From Corallococcus macrosporus DSM 14697 (GTDB taxonomy: Bacteria; Myxococcota; Myxococcia; Myxococcales; Myxococcaceae): a stretch of DNA of 64,000 bases. This document shows positions 54,218-62,244 of this stretch, piece by piece. The translations under genes were made by a program, and so were the position numbers. The DNA is taken from positions 5,924,001 through 5,988,000 of the forward strand of contig NZ_CP022203.1 in assembly GCF_002305895.1 (NCBI RefSeq), written 5' to 3'. Below the pieces are notes generated by a model. That model was given only the letters and a program-made list of their open reading frames with translations, made no database searches and had not been told where the DNA came from. The stretch's first letter is position 1. The number at the start of each line of letters is the position of its first letter.

Positions 54218-56227
54218 ATGAATGTCTGGTCCTTCGACACGGAAACGTGGCTGATTCAGCCCGGCTTGCTCGCGCCCCCCCTCGTGTGCGGCAGCGTCGC
54301 GGCGGCAGCTCCAGGCAGTGAACGACTGCTCGACAAGGCTCAAGCCCGGCAGTTCTTTCGCGAGGCCATCACCTCACCTGACACGCACCTTGTCGGCGCA
54401 AACCTCGCCTACGACTTGGGCGTCATGGCGGCGGATGACCCGAACCTTGTGGCGCCCATCTTCGCGGCGCTCGAAGCGGGCCGCCTGCATTGCGTCCAGA
54501 TTCGCGAAGCCCTTATCGACATCGCGCGGGGGCTCTACGGCGTGGACCCGTCGACAGGCCGGAAGCTCGACGATGACGAAGGCGCCCGCTACCCGCTCGC
54601 GCTTCTCGTGCAGCGCTACCTGGGCCTCGACATCAGCGAGGACAAGAGAAATCCGAAGGCTTGGCGCCTGCGCTACGCGGAACTCGACGGCGTGCCTGTC
54701 GAGCGCTGGCCGACGGAAGCCGCTGCGTACCCGAAGCGAGATGCCCGCTACACGCTCGACGTCTTCTTCCGGCAGGAGGCCGTCGCCAGCGACACGCCCA
54801 ACGGCGGCAACCTGCACGCCGAAGCTGACCAGATGCGCGCCGCCTTCGCGCTCCACCTCGCTTCCATCTGGGGACTCAGAACGAACGGTGACTCGGTCGC
54901 CGTGCTGCGGGAGCGGGTGGAACGGGAGTGGGGAGAGAACCGGGCCAAGTTCCAGGCCGCAGGCATCTACCGGGCCGACGGCTCGAAGGACTCGAAGCGC
55001 CTCGCGGCGCTCGTGACTGCCGCCTATGACGGGCAGCCGCCCATTACCGCGCCCAGCAACCGATTCCCCGACGGCCAGGTCGCGACCGACCGTGACACGC
55101 TGATTGGTTCGGGCGACGCGCTGCTCGAAGACTTGGGCAAGAGCGGGCGCGTCGACAAGTACAAGTCGACTTACCTGGACGTCGTCGAAGCGGGCACCTC
55201 GCTCCCCATCAATCCGCGCTTCAACGTGCTCGTCAGCACCACGCGCGTTTCGAGCGACTACCAGCAGCTCCCGCAGAAGGGCGGCATCCGGGAGGTCCAC
55301 GAGGCCCGCCCCGGCTTCGTCTACTGCTCGGTCGACTACGGCGGGCTTGAGCTTCGCACCATGGCTCAGCGGGCCATCTGGGAACTCGGATTCTCGAAGA
55401 TGGCCGAAGCGTTGAACAGTGGGCTCGACGTCCACACCCTTGCCGCGGCCGAATTCCTCGGGGCGAGCTACGACGAGCTGCTTCCGAAGGTGAAGGCGAA
55501 AGAGCCCCTCGCGGTCGCCTTCCGTCAGCTCGCGAAGATTCTCAACTTCGGCAAGGGCGGCGGGATGACTGGCGGCTCGCTCGTCTACAACGCTCGTGCG
55601 AAGGACCGGGTTTCCTTCTGCCTGCTGGCAAAGCGCGCAGACGTCTGCGGTGTCGAGCGCGTCGTCATCACCGTGCAGCGCAAGCCGAAGATGGTCTGCC
55701 GGGCCTGCGTCGAAGTCGCGAAGGAACTGGACACGAAGTGGCTCAACGCGTGGCCTGAGCAGCGCGAGCTACAGCAGCGGGCGAAGTCGAGCACCTACGG
55801 GGGCGGATTTGCCGACGTGATGATTCCGGGCGCGAACATCCTGCGCGGCGGGTGCGGCTATACGCAGATTCTCAACACGCCATTCCAGGGGCTCGGCGCT
55901 GTCGGGTGCAAGCTCGCCATGTGGCGCGTCAGCCGCGAGATGTACGTCGACCGGCGCTCGCCGCTCTACGGCTCGCGGCTCGTCCTCATGGTGCATGACG
56001 AGCTGATTAGCGAGCTGCTCGCCAATGACGCCCAGCGGATGCACGACGCAGCCGAGCGCAAGGCGTACCTGATGCGCGAGGCGATGAAGGAGACGACTCC
56101 CGACCTGGCACCGGCAATCGAAGCCGAGCCCGCGCTGTCTCGCATCATGTCGAAGGACGTCGCCACCGTGCGCGGCAACTCGGGGCGGCTGCTCGTCTGG
56201 GAGCCACCCACAAAACGCGCTGCCTGA
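54218..56227 (+). CDS. Phage family A DNA polymerase
   Basis: 669 residues. The N-terminus has a 3'-5' exonuclease fold: SFDTETW (D7, E9), VGANLAYDLGVM, and YPKRDARYTLDV. The polymerase domain has motif A YCSVDYGGLELRTMAQ (about 370), motif B RQLAKILNFGKGGG (about 430) and motif C LMVHDEL (about 590). All catalytic acids are present, so it should be active. Between motifs B and C there is an insertion with Cys residues (SFCLLAKRADVC and VCRAC) that could bind zinc. It would replicate the element. Its gene lies in the main strand run of the module. Confidence 0.92.
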   Translation: MNVWSFDTETWLIQPGLLAPPLVCGSVAAAAPGSERLLDKAQARQFFREAITSPDTHLVGANLAYDLGVMAADDPNLVAPIFAALEAGRLHCVQIREALIDIARGLYGVDPSTGRKLDDDEGARYPLALLVQRYLGLDISEDKRNPKAWRLRYAELDGVPVERWPTEAAAYPKRDARYTLDVFFRQEAVASDTPNGGNLHAEADQMRAAFALHLASIWGLRTNGDSVAVLRERVEREWGENRAKFQAAGIYRADGSKDSKRLAALVTAAYDGQPPITAPSNRFPDGQVATDRDTLIGSGDALLEDLGKSGRVDKYKSTYLDVVEAGTSLPINPRFNVLVSTTRVSSDYQQLPQKGGIREVHEARPGFVYCSVDYGGLELRTMAQRAIWELGFSKMAEALNSGLDVHTLAAAEFLGASYDELLPKVKAKEPLAVAFRQLAKILNFGKGGGMTGGSLVYNARAKDRVSFCLLAKRADVCGVERVVITVQRKPKMVCRACVEVAKELDTKWLNAWPEQRELQQRAKSSTYGGGFADVMIPGANILRGGCGYTQILNTPFQGLGAVGCKLAMWRVSREMYVDRRSPLYGSRLVLMVHDELISELLANDAQRMHDAAERKAYLMREAMKETTPDLAPAIEAEPALSRIMSKDVATVRGNSGRLLVWEPPTKRAA

Positions 56228-56238
56228 ACCACGGCCGA

Positions 56239-56254
56239 AATCCGCACCCATTTA
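56239..56254 (+). repeat. 16-nt leader repeat, copy 2
   Basis: AATCCGCACCCATTTA matches copy 1 at 53531-53546 at 15 of 16 positions. It lies 33 bp before the small gene at 56288. CCCATTCCCTAA follows at 56264-56275; CCCATTCCCAAA occurs at 54196-54207 before the polymerase gene. These could be phage promoter or translation signals. Confidence 0.5.
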
Positions 56255-56287
56255 GGGAGCACACCCATTCCCTAACAGGTGCAACGC

Positions 56288-56461
56288 ATGGCCAAGACAA
56301 TCGACGCGCTCGAACAGCTCCCGCCCGTTCTCTGCCCGTATCTCGACGCGGACCTCGACGACGCGGTCGCCGTTGATGTCGCCGACTTCCACGAGCTGCG
56401 CTTGCTGTCCGCGCTGGAAGGTGGAGCGGCCTCCCGTCATCTCCTGGTGGCGGCCCGCTGA
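56288..56461 (+). CDS. Small hypothetical protein coupled to the resolvase gene
   Basis: 57 residues: acidic (YLDADLDDAVAVDVADF), with a Leu-rich helical C-terminus. Its TGA stop shares a base with the ATG of the next gene (TGATG at 56459-56463), so the two are translationally coupled. This, and the 16-nt repeat before it, support a real gene. ACAGGTG is only a weak ribosome binding site. The function is unknown. Confidence 0.55.
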   Translation: MAKTIDALEQLPPVLCPYLDADLDDAVAVDVADFHELRLLSALEGGAASRHLLVAAR

Positions 56462-57021
56462 TGCTGACGACTCGAAATCTACTCGTGGCGCTCGATCCAG
56501 GGCTTCGCGAGTGCGGCGTCGCCGTCTTCGACCTGGACTCGGGCGAGCTGCTCGCGGCGGGCATGCCCACGAATCCCGAGCGGAAAGCCCGTGGGCTCGC
56601 GGCATGGTCGCGCATGGCGGGAGCAGTCGCCGCGTTCGTTTCGTCGTTCCTGGAGCCTCTCAGGGCCGCTGGCGTGGCTGTTTCCGTCACCGTCGCGGGC
56701 GAGTGCCCCCAGGTCTACACGGCCGGGAAGAGCAAGGGCGACCCGAACGACCTGATTGAACTTGCGGGCGTCGTCGGCCGAGTTGCTGGTGGGCTCGGCG
56801 CGGCGAGTGAGCGCAGCTTCCTACCGCGCGAGTGGAAGGAGACGCTCGACGGTGACGTCATGGTCGAGCGCATCAAAGCGCGCCTCGGTGAGCGCCCCCA
56901 TGAACACCTGCGGGTGCAACTCCCGCGCGCTCAGGACAAGCACCACAACGTTTGGGATGCCGTCGGCATCGGCCTTCACGTCGTCGGCCGACTCGCGCCC
57001 CGGAAAGTCTTCCCGAGGTAG
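56461..57021 (+). CDS. RuvC-like Holliday junction resolvase
   Basis: 186 residues with an RNase H-type fold. Acidic residues stand at ALDPGLRECGVAVFDL (Asp11), VAGECPQVY (Glu) and HHNVWDAVGIGLHVVGR (Asp near 170), which is the RuvC layout. The enzyme would cut branched DNA formed during replication or recombination of the element. It lies between the 57-residue gene and the excisionase, 2 bp before the latter. Family-level assignment is good; nuclease activity is inferred. Confidence 0.8.
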   Translation: MLTTRNLLVALDPGLRECGVAVFDLDSGELLAAGMPTNPERKARGLAAWSRMAGAVAAFVSSFLEPLRAAGVAVSVTVAGECPQVYTAGKSKGDPNDLIELAGVVGRVAGGLGAASERSFLPREWKETLDGDVMVERIKARLGERPHEHLRVQLPRAQDKHHNVWDAVGIGLHVVGRLAPRKVFPR

Positions 57022-57023
57022 TC

Positions 57024-57266
57024 ATGCCTGATAACCATGAAGGCCCCCCCGAGTTCCTGACGGTCGATGAGGCCACAGCACTTCTGCGCGTGAACCGGAA
57101 GACGCTCTACGAGTCGATTCGGCTGGGACAACTCCCAGGCGTCGTTCGCGTCGGAAAAGCGCTGCGCATTCGACGGGAGTCCATCGTAACGTCGCCCTCG
57201 GGAAAGGGCCGCGATTCTGCGCTTAGCACTACTGCGTCAGGGGTAGGCCGAAGGGGGAGTGGGTGA
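57024..57266 (+). CDS. Excisionase-like helix-turn-helix protein, 3' end replaced by an IS
   Basis: 80 residues as it now reads; the last 13 come from the insertion sequence. The winged helix FLTVDEATALLRVNRKTLYESIRLGQLPGVVRVGKALRIRRESI... is typical of MerR-type excisionases and recombination directionality factors. Joining the two sides of the IS and keeping one TTAG gives an end SALRSRR and a TGA that overlaps the integrase ATG (ATGA). The original gene was therefore coupled to int. The DNA-binding part is complete, so it may still work. Confidence 0.75.
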   Translation: MPDNHEGPPEFLTVDEATALLRVNRKTLYESIRLGQLPGVVRVGKALRIRRESIVTSPSGKGRDSALSTTASGVGRRGSG

Positions 57267-57330
57267 TGGAGGGCTGGGCTGGCAGGTCATGGTTGCATCT
57301 GCCACCAGCGGCCCCACTCATGAAGGAGAT

Positions 57331-58548
57331 ATGGACACCTTCATGAACGCCGCTGCGGTGCAGCGGCTTGAGAGGTACTTCCAGCAAATTGGCGAGGTGC
57401 TGGGCGAGGAGAGCCGACGCGGCTCGTTCGCCCTCTACGCCATGGGCCTGCTGGGCGAGGGGGAGCGCAAGAGCGTGGAGCCCATCGCCGCCCGGGCGTG
57501 TCCGGACCCCGAGCGGGTGGATGCCATGCACCAGCGACTGTTGCACTTCGCGGTGGACTCGAGGTGGAGCGACCGGGAGGTGCGGCGCCAGGCGGCGCGG
57601 TACGCGCTGGAGGCGATGACGCGGCGGGAGTCGGTGGAGGCGTGGATTGTGGACGACACGGGCTTCCTCAAGCAGGGCAAGCACTCGGTGGGTGTCCAGC
57701 GGCAGTACACCGGCTCGGCGGGGAAGGTGGCCAACTGCCAGATTGGCGTCAGCCTCAGCGTGGCCACGCGTACCGAGCACCTGCCCCTCGACTTCGAGCT
57801 GTACCTCCCTGAGTGCTGGGCCAACGACGAGGCGCGCCGCCGCGAGGCCCGAATTCCCGCCGAGGTTTCCTTCCAAACCAAGCCTCAACTGGCGCTGCGA
57901 ATGATTGAGCGGGCCGTGGTGGACGGCGTGGCGCCAGGAGTCCTCCTGGCGGACAGCGCCTACGGCAACTCCAGCGACTTCCGTGCGCGCCTTCGCGCGC
58001 TGGGCTTGCATTACGCCGTCGCGGTGGCTGCGCAAACGGGCGTCCGCCTCCTGGACGCGAAGGGCCGTCCTCGAAAGGACGCGCAAAGCGTTTCAGACCT
58101 GGCCTGGCGCATTCATGAACGAGGCGGCTTCCGACGGTGCACCTGGCGCCAGGGCACGCAAGACGCCTTGTCAGCACGCTTTGCCCTGCGCCGCGTCGTC
58201 GCCGCGGGCGTCCCCCAGCGCGAGCAGGAGCCCCTGACGTTGCTCATTGAATGGCGAGACGGCGAGCCCGAGCCCGCCAACTACTTCCTGATTTCCCTGC
58301 CAGAAGGACGAACGAAGCGGCAGCTCATCCGCCTAGTGATGCAGCGATGGAGAACCGAGCGCGTCTACGAAGACCTCAAGGGGGAGTTGGGGCTGGACCA
58401 TTACGAAGGCCGCCGCTACCCCGGCTGGCATCACCACGTCTCCGTCGCGCTGTGCTGCTACGCTTTCCTCGTGGCCGAACGCACGCGGCGTTTTCCCCCC
58501 TCGGCCCGAAGGGCGGCTGAAGCCCACGCGCAGCCCCTCTCGGCCTGA
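57331..58548 (+). CDS. IS701-family transposase, frameshifted near its end
   Basis: 405 residues from ATG 57331, with GAAGGAGAT just upstream. Typical DDE-type IS701 blocks: AWIVDDTGFLKQGKHSVGV (first Asp), GSAGKVANCQIGVSLS, VLLADSAYGNSSDF (second Asp), and RWRTERVYEDLKGELGLDHYEGR with the catalytic Glu. The frame ends early at 58548. The usual C-terminal segment continues in the +1 frame to 58701, and the switch falls at a T4C6 run (58491-58500). So the gene is either inactive by one extra base or relies on frameshifting. Confidence 0.9.
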   Translation: MDTFMNAAAVQRLERYFQQIGEVLGEESRRGSFALYAMGLLGEGERKSVEPIAARACPDPERVDAMHQRLLHFAVDSRWSDREVRRQAARYALEAMTRRESVEAWIVDDTGFLKQGKHSVGVQRQYTGSAGKVANCQIGVSLSVATRTEHLPLDFELYLPECWANDEARRREARIPAEVSFQTKPQLALRMIERAVVDGVAPGVLLADSAYGNSSDFRARLRALGLHYAVAVAAQTGVRLLDAKGRPRKDAQSVSDLAWRIHERGGFRRCTWRQGTQDALSARFALRRVVAAGVPQREQEPLTLLIEWRDGEPEPANYFLISLPEGRTKRQLIRLVMQRWRTERVYEDLKGELGLDHYEGRRYPGWHHHVSVALCCYAFLVAERTRRFPPSARRAAEAHAQPLSA

Positions 58549-58701
58549 GCGCCACTTCCACGACAGCTTCATCACCGCACGACTCGCGATGGCGCGGGTG
58601 ATTGCCACCTGGATGCCGCGCTGTCCCACCTGCCACCGCGCCAACCAGCACCGCACCTCTCGTCGCCTGCTCGGCCTCCCCGTCCACCCCTCGGGCCCCT
58701 G
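58544..58701 (+). pseudogene. Out-of-frame C-terminal tail of the transposase
   Basis: In the frame one base on from the transposase, the sequence reads ERHFHDSFITARLAMARVI and then WMPRCPTCHRANQH, stopping at TGA 58699-58701 inside the right inverted repeat. This is the C-terminal segment expected for IS701-type transposases and is now cut off from the main frame. Confidence 0.75.
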
Positions 58702-58725
58702 ACGCAGTAGTGTTAGGAGTCGACG

Positions 58726-59946
58726 ATGAGCGCCAGGTTGCGGAAGTGGACGACGAAGGAAGGAAAGTCTGAGGAGGCGTGGCAAGTGGACTTCGTGTTT
58801 CAGCACGCGGACGGACGGAAACAGCGAGTCGTGAAGTTCTCGCCCGTCCAGACCCGTCGGGGTGCTGAGCAGTACGAACGCGAGCTGCGAAGCGCCTTGC
58901 TCAACGGGACTTTCGGAAAGGAGCAGTGCGGCGAGGAGAGCCCCATCACGATTGCGGACTTCACCCCGCGACTCCTCACCTACAGCGAGAACAACAACAA
59001 GCACTCAAGCGTCGACAGCAAACGACAGATTCTCAGAGATCATATCCTCCCATTCTTCGGGAAGGTGGCGCTCGCGAACATCGGCTTGGCCGAAATCGAA
59101 GACTTCAAGGCGCACATGCGCAAGAAGAAGTCGGCAGCTCACAAGCGGCAGGACTCCGCGTCAAAGCGAGCCATCCGGAAGCGGCAGCGTAGCGAGCCCA
59201 AGCCCCTGAGCCTGAAGACCATCAACAACGTGCTGACCGTGCTTCACAAGCTCCTGACGCTGGCAGAAGAGCATGGGGTCATCCGGCAGGCGCCGCGCGT
59301 AAAGCCCTTCGGGAAGCTACCGAAGCCTCCCTTCGACTTCCTGAGCTTTGAAGAAGCGGATCAGCTTCTCGCCGTCGCTGAGCCCGAATGGCGCACGTTG
59401 CTGCGCGTCGCCATCAAGACGGGGCTTCGGCAGGGGGAGCTGATCGGGCTCCAGTGGCACGACCTGACCCTGACGCGGGGCCTGCTTCACGTTCGCAGGA
59501 CCATTTGGCGCGGGATAGAGGGTTTGCCGAAGGGTGGGCGTGAACGGACGGTCGACCTGCCCGCCTCCGTGGTTGATGCGCTCAACGCCCACCGGCACCG
59601 TCGGGGGCGGTTCGTCTTCTGTCAGGAGGACGGGCAGCCACTCACCAAGGGCAAGATGGCGGCACCGCTGGGTCGCGCCCTCCGGGCGGCGGGCATCACC
59701 CGCGAAGTGGGGCAAATCGGCTGGCACGATCTGCGCCATACCTACGGCAGCCATCTCGCGATGAGGGGTGTCCCGCTGAAGGTGATTCAGGAGCTGATGG
59801 GGCACGCGACCATCGAAATGACGAATCGCTACGCCCACCTGAGCCCCGACACTCGGAGAGAGGCAGTCGCCGTTTTGGACCGGCCTCTCGCTCTGCCGTG
59901 CGACATACGTGCAACATGGAAGGAGGCCGCTCCTAACCACACGTAA
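58726..59946 (+). CDS. int: Tyrosine recombinase (phage integrase)
   Basis: 406 residues. The N-terminal part is an AP2-like arm-binding domain (RLRKWTTKEGKSEEAWQVDF), then a helical core-binding domain (ITIADFTPRLLTYSENN, VLTVLHKLLTLAEEHGV). Catalytic residues: Arg in IKTGLRQGELIGLQW (about 235), HDLRHTYGSHLAMRG (His/Arg, about 334-337), GHATIEMTNRYAHLSP with the nucleophile Tyr (about 369). It ends 16 bp from the tRNA-Leu 3' end, the usual place for the attachment site. It was coupled to xis before the IS insertion. Confidence 0.93.
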   Translation: MSARLRKWTTKEGKSEEAWQVDFVFQHADGRKQRVVKFSPVQTRRGAEQYERELRSALLNGTFGKEQCGEESPITIADFTPRLLTYSENNNKHSSVDSKRQILRDHILPFFGKVALANIGLAEIEDFKAHMRKKKSAAHKRQDSASKRAIRKRQRSEPKPLSLKTINNVLTVLHKLLTLAEEHGVIRQAPRVKPFGKLPKPPFDFLSFEEADQLLAVAEPEWRTLLRVAIKTGLRQGELIGLQWHDLTLTRGLLHVRRTIWRGIEGLPKGGRERTVDLPASVVDALNAHRHRRGRFVFCQEDGQPLTKGKMAAPLGRALRAAGITREVGQIGWHDLRHTYGSHLAMRGVPLKVIQELMGHATIEMTNRYAHLSPDTRREAVAVLDRPLALPCDIRATWKEAAPNHT

Positions 59947-59962
59947 TCACTGAACAATTCAA

Positions 59963-60048
59963 TGCACGAGCCGGGGATCGAACCCGGACGGCCCTTACGG
60001 GCCAGCGGATTTTAAGTCCGCTGCGTCTGCCAGTTCCGCCACTCGTGC
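59963..60048 (-). tRNA. tRNA-Leu (anticodon UAA)
   Basis: 86 nt on the minus strand. Acceptor arms GCACGAG (60048-60042) and CTCGTGC (59970-59964) pair perfectly. The anticodon stem GCGGA/TCCGC encloses CTTAAAA, giving TAA. A long variable arm (GGCCCGTAAGGGCC) shows a class II tRNA. The T-arm has GGTTCGATCC. No CCA is encoded. The integrase gene abuts its 3' end. Confidence 0.95.
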
Positions 60049-60358
60049 CCTGCTGCGAGCAGCACCCTACAGGGGCTGTCCTGCCTCCTGCAAAGGCCTC
60101 GTGCAGGCCCCGGCTCCCCCCCTTGCCGTCGGGAACCCAAGCAGGCCTGGGCGCCCATTCCGCGCCTTGGGAGCGCCCAGGCCCCTTCCCGGAGCCCCAG
60201 AGGGATGCGCCAACCCCTCAAGAGTGTTGAAGAATCCAGGACCCTGGGTCGGATTCACCGTCTGGGCGGCCGGTTCCGGGCCCCTTCTCTTCACAGTTCG
60301 ACGGCCGGGATGTGCTCCACCGTCGCATCCCGCCTGACCCTGTTATAAAGCGCCCCCC
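60049..60358. other. Gene-free gap between tRNA-Leu and ffh
   Basis: 310 bp without a convincing gene. It should hold the tRNA-Leu promoter (minus) and the ffh promoter (plus). A hairpin GAATCC/GGATTC with a CCAGG/CCCTGG centre lies at about 60233-60257, and a TTATAA box at 60343-60348 is only 11 bp before the ffh ATG. No clear -35 partner is seen. Confidence 0.4.
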
Positions 60359-62005
60359 ATGCTCGAGACCGTAACCAAGGGCTTCCGCGCCGCCAAGAAC
60401 CGCCTCGCCGGCAAGAGCGAGCTCACCCCGGAGCTGGTCGACGAGTCGCTGCGCGACATCCGCGTCTCCCTGCTCGAGGCCGACGTCGCCTTCGACGTCG
60501 TGAAGAAGTTTGTCGCCCGCGTCCGCGAGAAGTCCGTGGGCGAGTTGGTGCAGACAACCGTCACCGACACGGCTGGCCAGAAGCGCAAGGTCAGCCCCAT
60601 GGACCACTTCATCAAGATCTGCCACGACGAGCTGGAGGCCCTCATGGGGCCCGTCGACACCAGCTTGAAGCTGAAGCCCCAGGGCCAGCTCTCCGGCATC
60701 ATGATGGTGGGCCTCCAGGGCTCCGGTAAGACGACCACCACCGGAAAGCTCGCCAGCCGGCTCCTCCAGGAAGGGCGCAAGCCCCTGCTCGTCGCCGCCG
60801 ACATCTACCGCCCCGCCGCCGTGGACCAGCTCAAGGTCCTGGGCGACCGGCTCAAGGTCCCCGTCTACCACGAGCCCGGCATCCAGCCTCCCGAGCTCGC
60901 CAGGCGGGGCTACGCCGCCGCGCGCGAGCAGAAGTGCGACGTGGTGCTCATCGACACCGCCGGCCGGCTCGCCATCGACGAGGCGCTGATGGCCGAGCTG
61001 GAGTCCATCAAGGGCAACGTCCAGCCGGACAACATCCTGCTGGTGTGCGACGCGATGATTGGTCAGGACGCCGTGCGCACCGCGGCCGAGTTCGACCGGC
61101 GGCTGACGCTGGACGGCTTCATCCTCACCAAGCTGGACGGTGACGCCCGCGGCGGCGCCGCGCTGTCCATCAAGGAAGTCACGGGCAAGCCCATCAAGTT
61201 CCTCGGCATGGGCGAGTCCATGGACAAGCTGGAGGAGTTCCGTCCGGCGGGCCTCGCGGGCCGCATCCTCGGGTTCGGCGACATCGTCGGCCTGATGAAG
61301 GACTTCGAGAAGGTCGTCGACGAGAAGAAGGCCGAGGAGGACGCGAAGAAGCTCCTCTCCGGCCAGTTCACGATGAAGGACTTCGTCGAGCAGATCCGCA
61401 TGGTCCGGAAGATGGGACCGCTCAAGGACCTGCTGGAGAAGTTCCCCCTCTTCGGCGACCTCACCGAGCACCTCAACCCGGACGAGAAGGAGCTCACGAA
61501 GATCGAGTCGATGTACGACTCGATGACGGCGAAGGAGCGCCTGCGCCCGGACACCGTCAACAACAGCCGCATCAACCGCATCGCCAAGGGCAGCGGCCGC
61601 AAGGTCGAAGAGGTCAAGGAGCTGCTCCAGAAGTTCGGGATGATGCAGCAGGTGATGGGCACCATCGGGCAGAACCCGGGCCTGCTGGGCCGCATCCCCG
61701 GCTTCAAGCAGTTGGGTCAGCTGTCGCAGATGAAGAACATGGACCTCTCCAGCATGTTCGGCGGTGACCCGAAGATGATGGAGAAGATGATGAGCGGCGG
61801 TATGCCCGGCATGGGCATGCCCATGCAGCTTCCGCAGATTGCGCCCGGCTACACGCCGCCCATGGGCCAGGCCGCCATGGCCAAGGCCCGGCTGATGGGC
61901 TACGCCCCGCCCTCCGCCGCCGGCAAGAGCGAGGACCGCGACGCCATCAAGGAGCGCCGCAAGCGGGAGAAGGAGAACAAGAAGAAGAACCGGAAGAAGA
62001 AGTAG
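60359..62005 (+). CDS. ffh: Signal recognition particle GTPase Ffh
   Basis: 548 residues, longer than the usual 450 because of a C-terminal extension. N domain: LDESLRDIRVSLLEADV-type helices. G domain: GLQGSGKTTTTGKLA (G1, about 120), VAADIYRPAAVDQL, LIDTAGRL (G3), TKLDGDARGGAALS (G4) and LGMGESMDKLEEF. The M domain with many methionines begins near residue 330 (TMKDFVEQIRMVRKMGPL, SGRKVEEVKELLQKFGMM). The tail has MPGMGMPMQ and a Lys/Arg-rich end (KKKNRKKK). It binds 4.5S RNA and delivers membrane proteins to FtsY. Essential chromosomal gene. Confidence 0.96.
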   Translation: MLETVTKGFRAAKNRLAGKSELTPELVDESLRDIRVSLLEADVAFDVVKKFVARVREKSVGELVQTTVTDTAGQKRKVSPMDHFIKICHDELEALMGPVDTSLKLKPQGQLSGIMMVGLQGSGKTTTTGKLASRLLQEGRKPLLVAADIYRPAAVDQLKVLGDRLKVPVYHEPGIQPPELARRGYAAAREQKCDVVLIDTAGRLAIDEALMAELESIKGNVQPDNILLVCDAMIGQDAVRTAAEFDRRLTLDGFILTKLDGDARGGAALSIKEVTGKPIKFLGMGESMDKLEEFRPAGLAGRILGFGDIVGLMKDFEKVVDEKKAEEDAKKLLSGQFTMKDFVEQIRMVRKMGPLKDLLEKFPLFGDLTEHLNPDEKELTKIESMYDSMTAKERLRPDTVNNSRINRIAKGSGRKVEEVKELLQKFGMMQQVMGTIGQNPGLLGRIPGFKQLGQLSQMKNMDLSSMFGGDPKMMEKMMSGGMPGMGMPMQLPQIAPGYTPPMGQAAMAKARLMGYAPPSAAGKSEDRDAIKERRKREKENKKKNRKKK

Positions 62006-62028
62006 GCCCCTCGCGGCCCCGGTGCCCA

Positions 62029-62073
62029 CGCCCGCCTCCCGCATCCGTGCTGGGAGTGCGGGCGTTCGTGTTT
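62029..62073 (+). terminator. Terminator after ffh
   Basis: CGCCCGC-CTCCC (62029-62040) pairs with GGGAG-T-GCGGGCG (62053-62064), with one bulged T, and is followed by TTCGTGTTT. It lies 23 bp after the ffh stop. Confidence 0.75.
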
Positions 62074-62244
62074 CTGCACTGGGGTCCTGCAAGCGAGACT
62101 CCCGTCTCGACTGGTCCATGGTCGAGGCAGAGCGCTCCCTTGCCCTCATCTCGCAAGAAGAGGCAGAAGAGAAGCGGCCGCCTCACATCCCGGCCACCAT
62201 TCCGAGCGCCCAAGCTCGGAACGGTTCTTGCGGTGAGCAACGGC

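Larger units (their letters stand above)
57227..58712 (+). mobile_element. IS701-family insertion sequence
   Basis: 1486 bp bounded by perfect 17 bp inverted repeats, CACTACTGCGTCAGGGG (57227-57243) and its complement (58696-58712), and by a 4 bp target duplication TTAG (57223-57226 and 58713-58716). TTAG fits the YTAR target of the IS701 family. It splits xis from int. Confidence 0.92.
49200..59962. mobile_element. Integrated phage-like element at tRNA-Leu
   Basis: Integrase is next to the 3' end of a tRNA-Leu gene. Inward are excisionase, RuvC-like resolvase, family A polymerase, probable ssDNA-binding protein, SNF2 helicase and a PD-(D/E)XK-like nuclease, the set seen in phage replication modules. 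No capsid, tail, portal, terminase or lysis gene is present. The right end is set by the tRNA (59963). The left end lies between the pirin start (49197) and about 49480; no copy of the tRNA 3' end was found there. A satellite, a decayed prophage or another integrative element are all possible. Confidence 0.7.

Noticed and set aside
59970-59990. Search for a copy of the tRNA-Leu 3' end near 49.2-49.5 kb as attL
   Set aside because: Only short matches such as TGCACG at 49261 were found, too short to call an attachment site.
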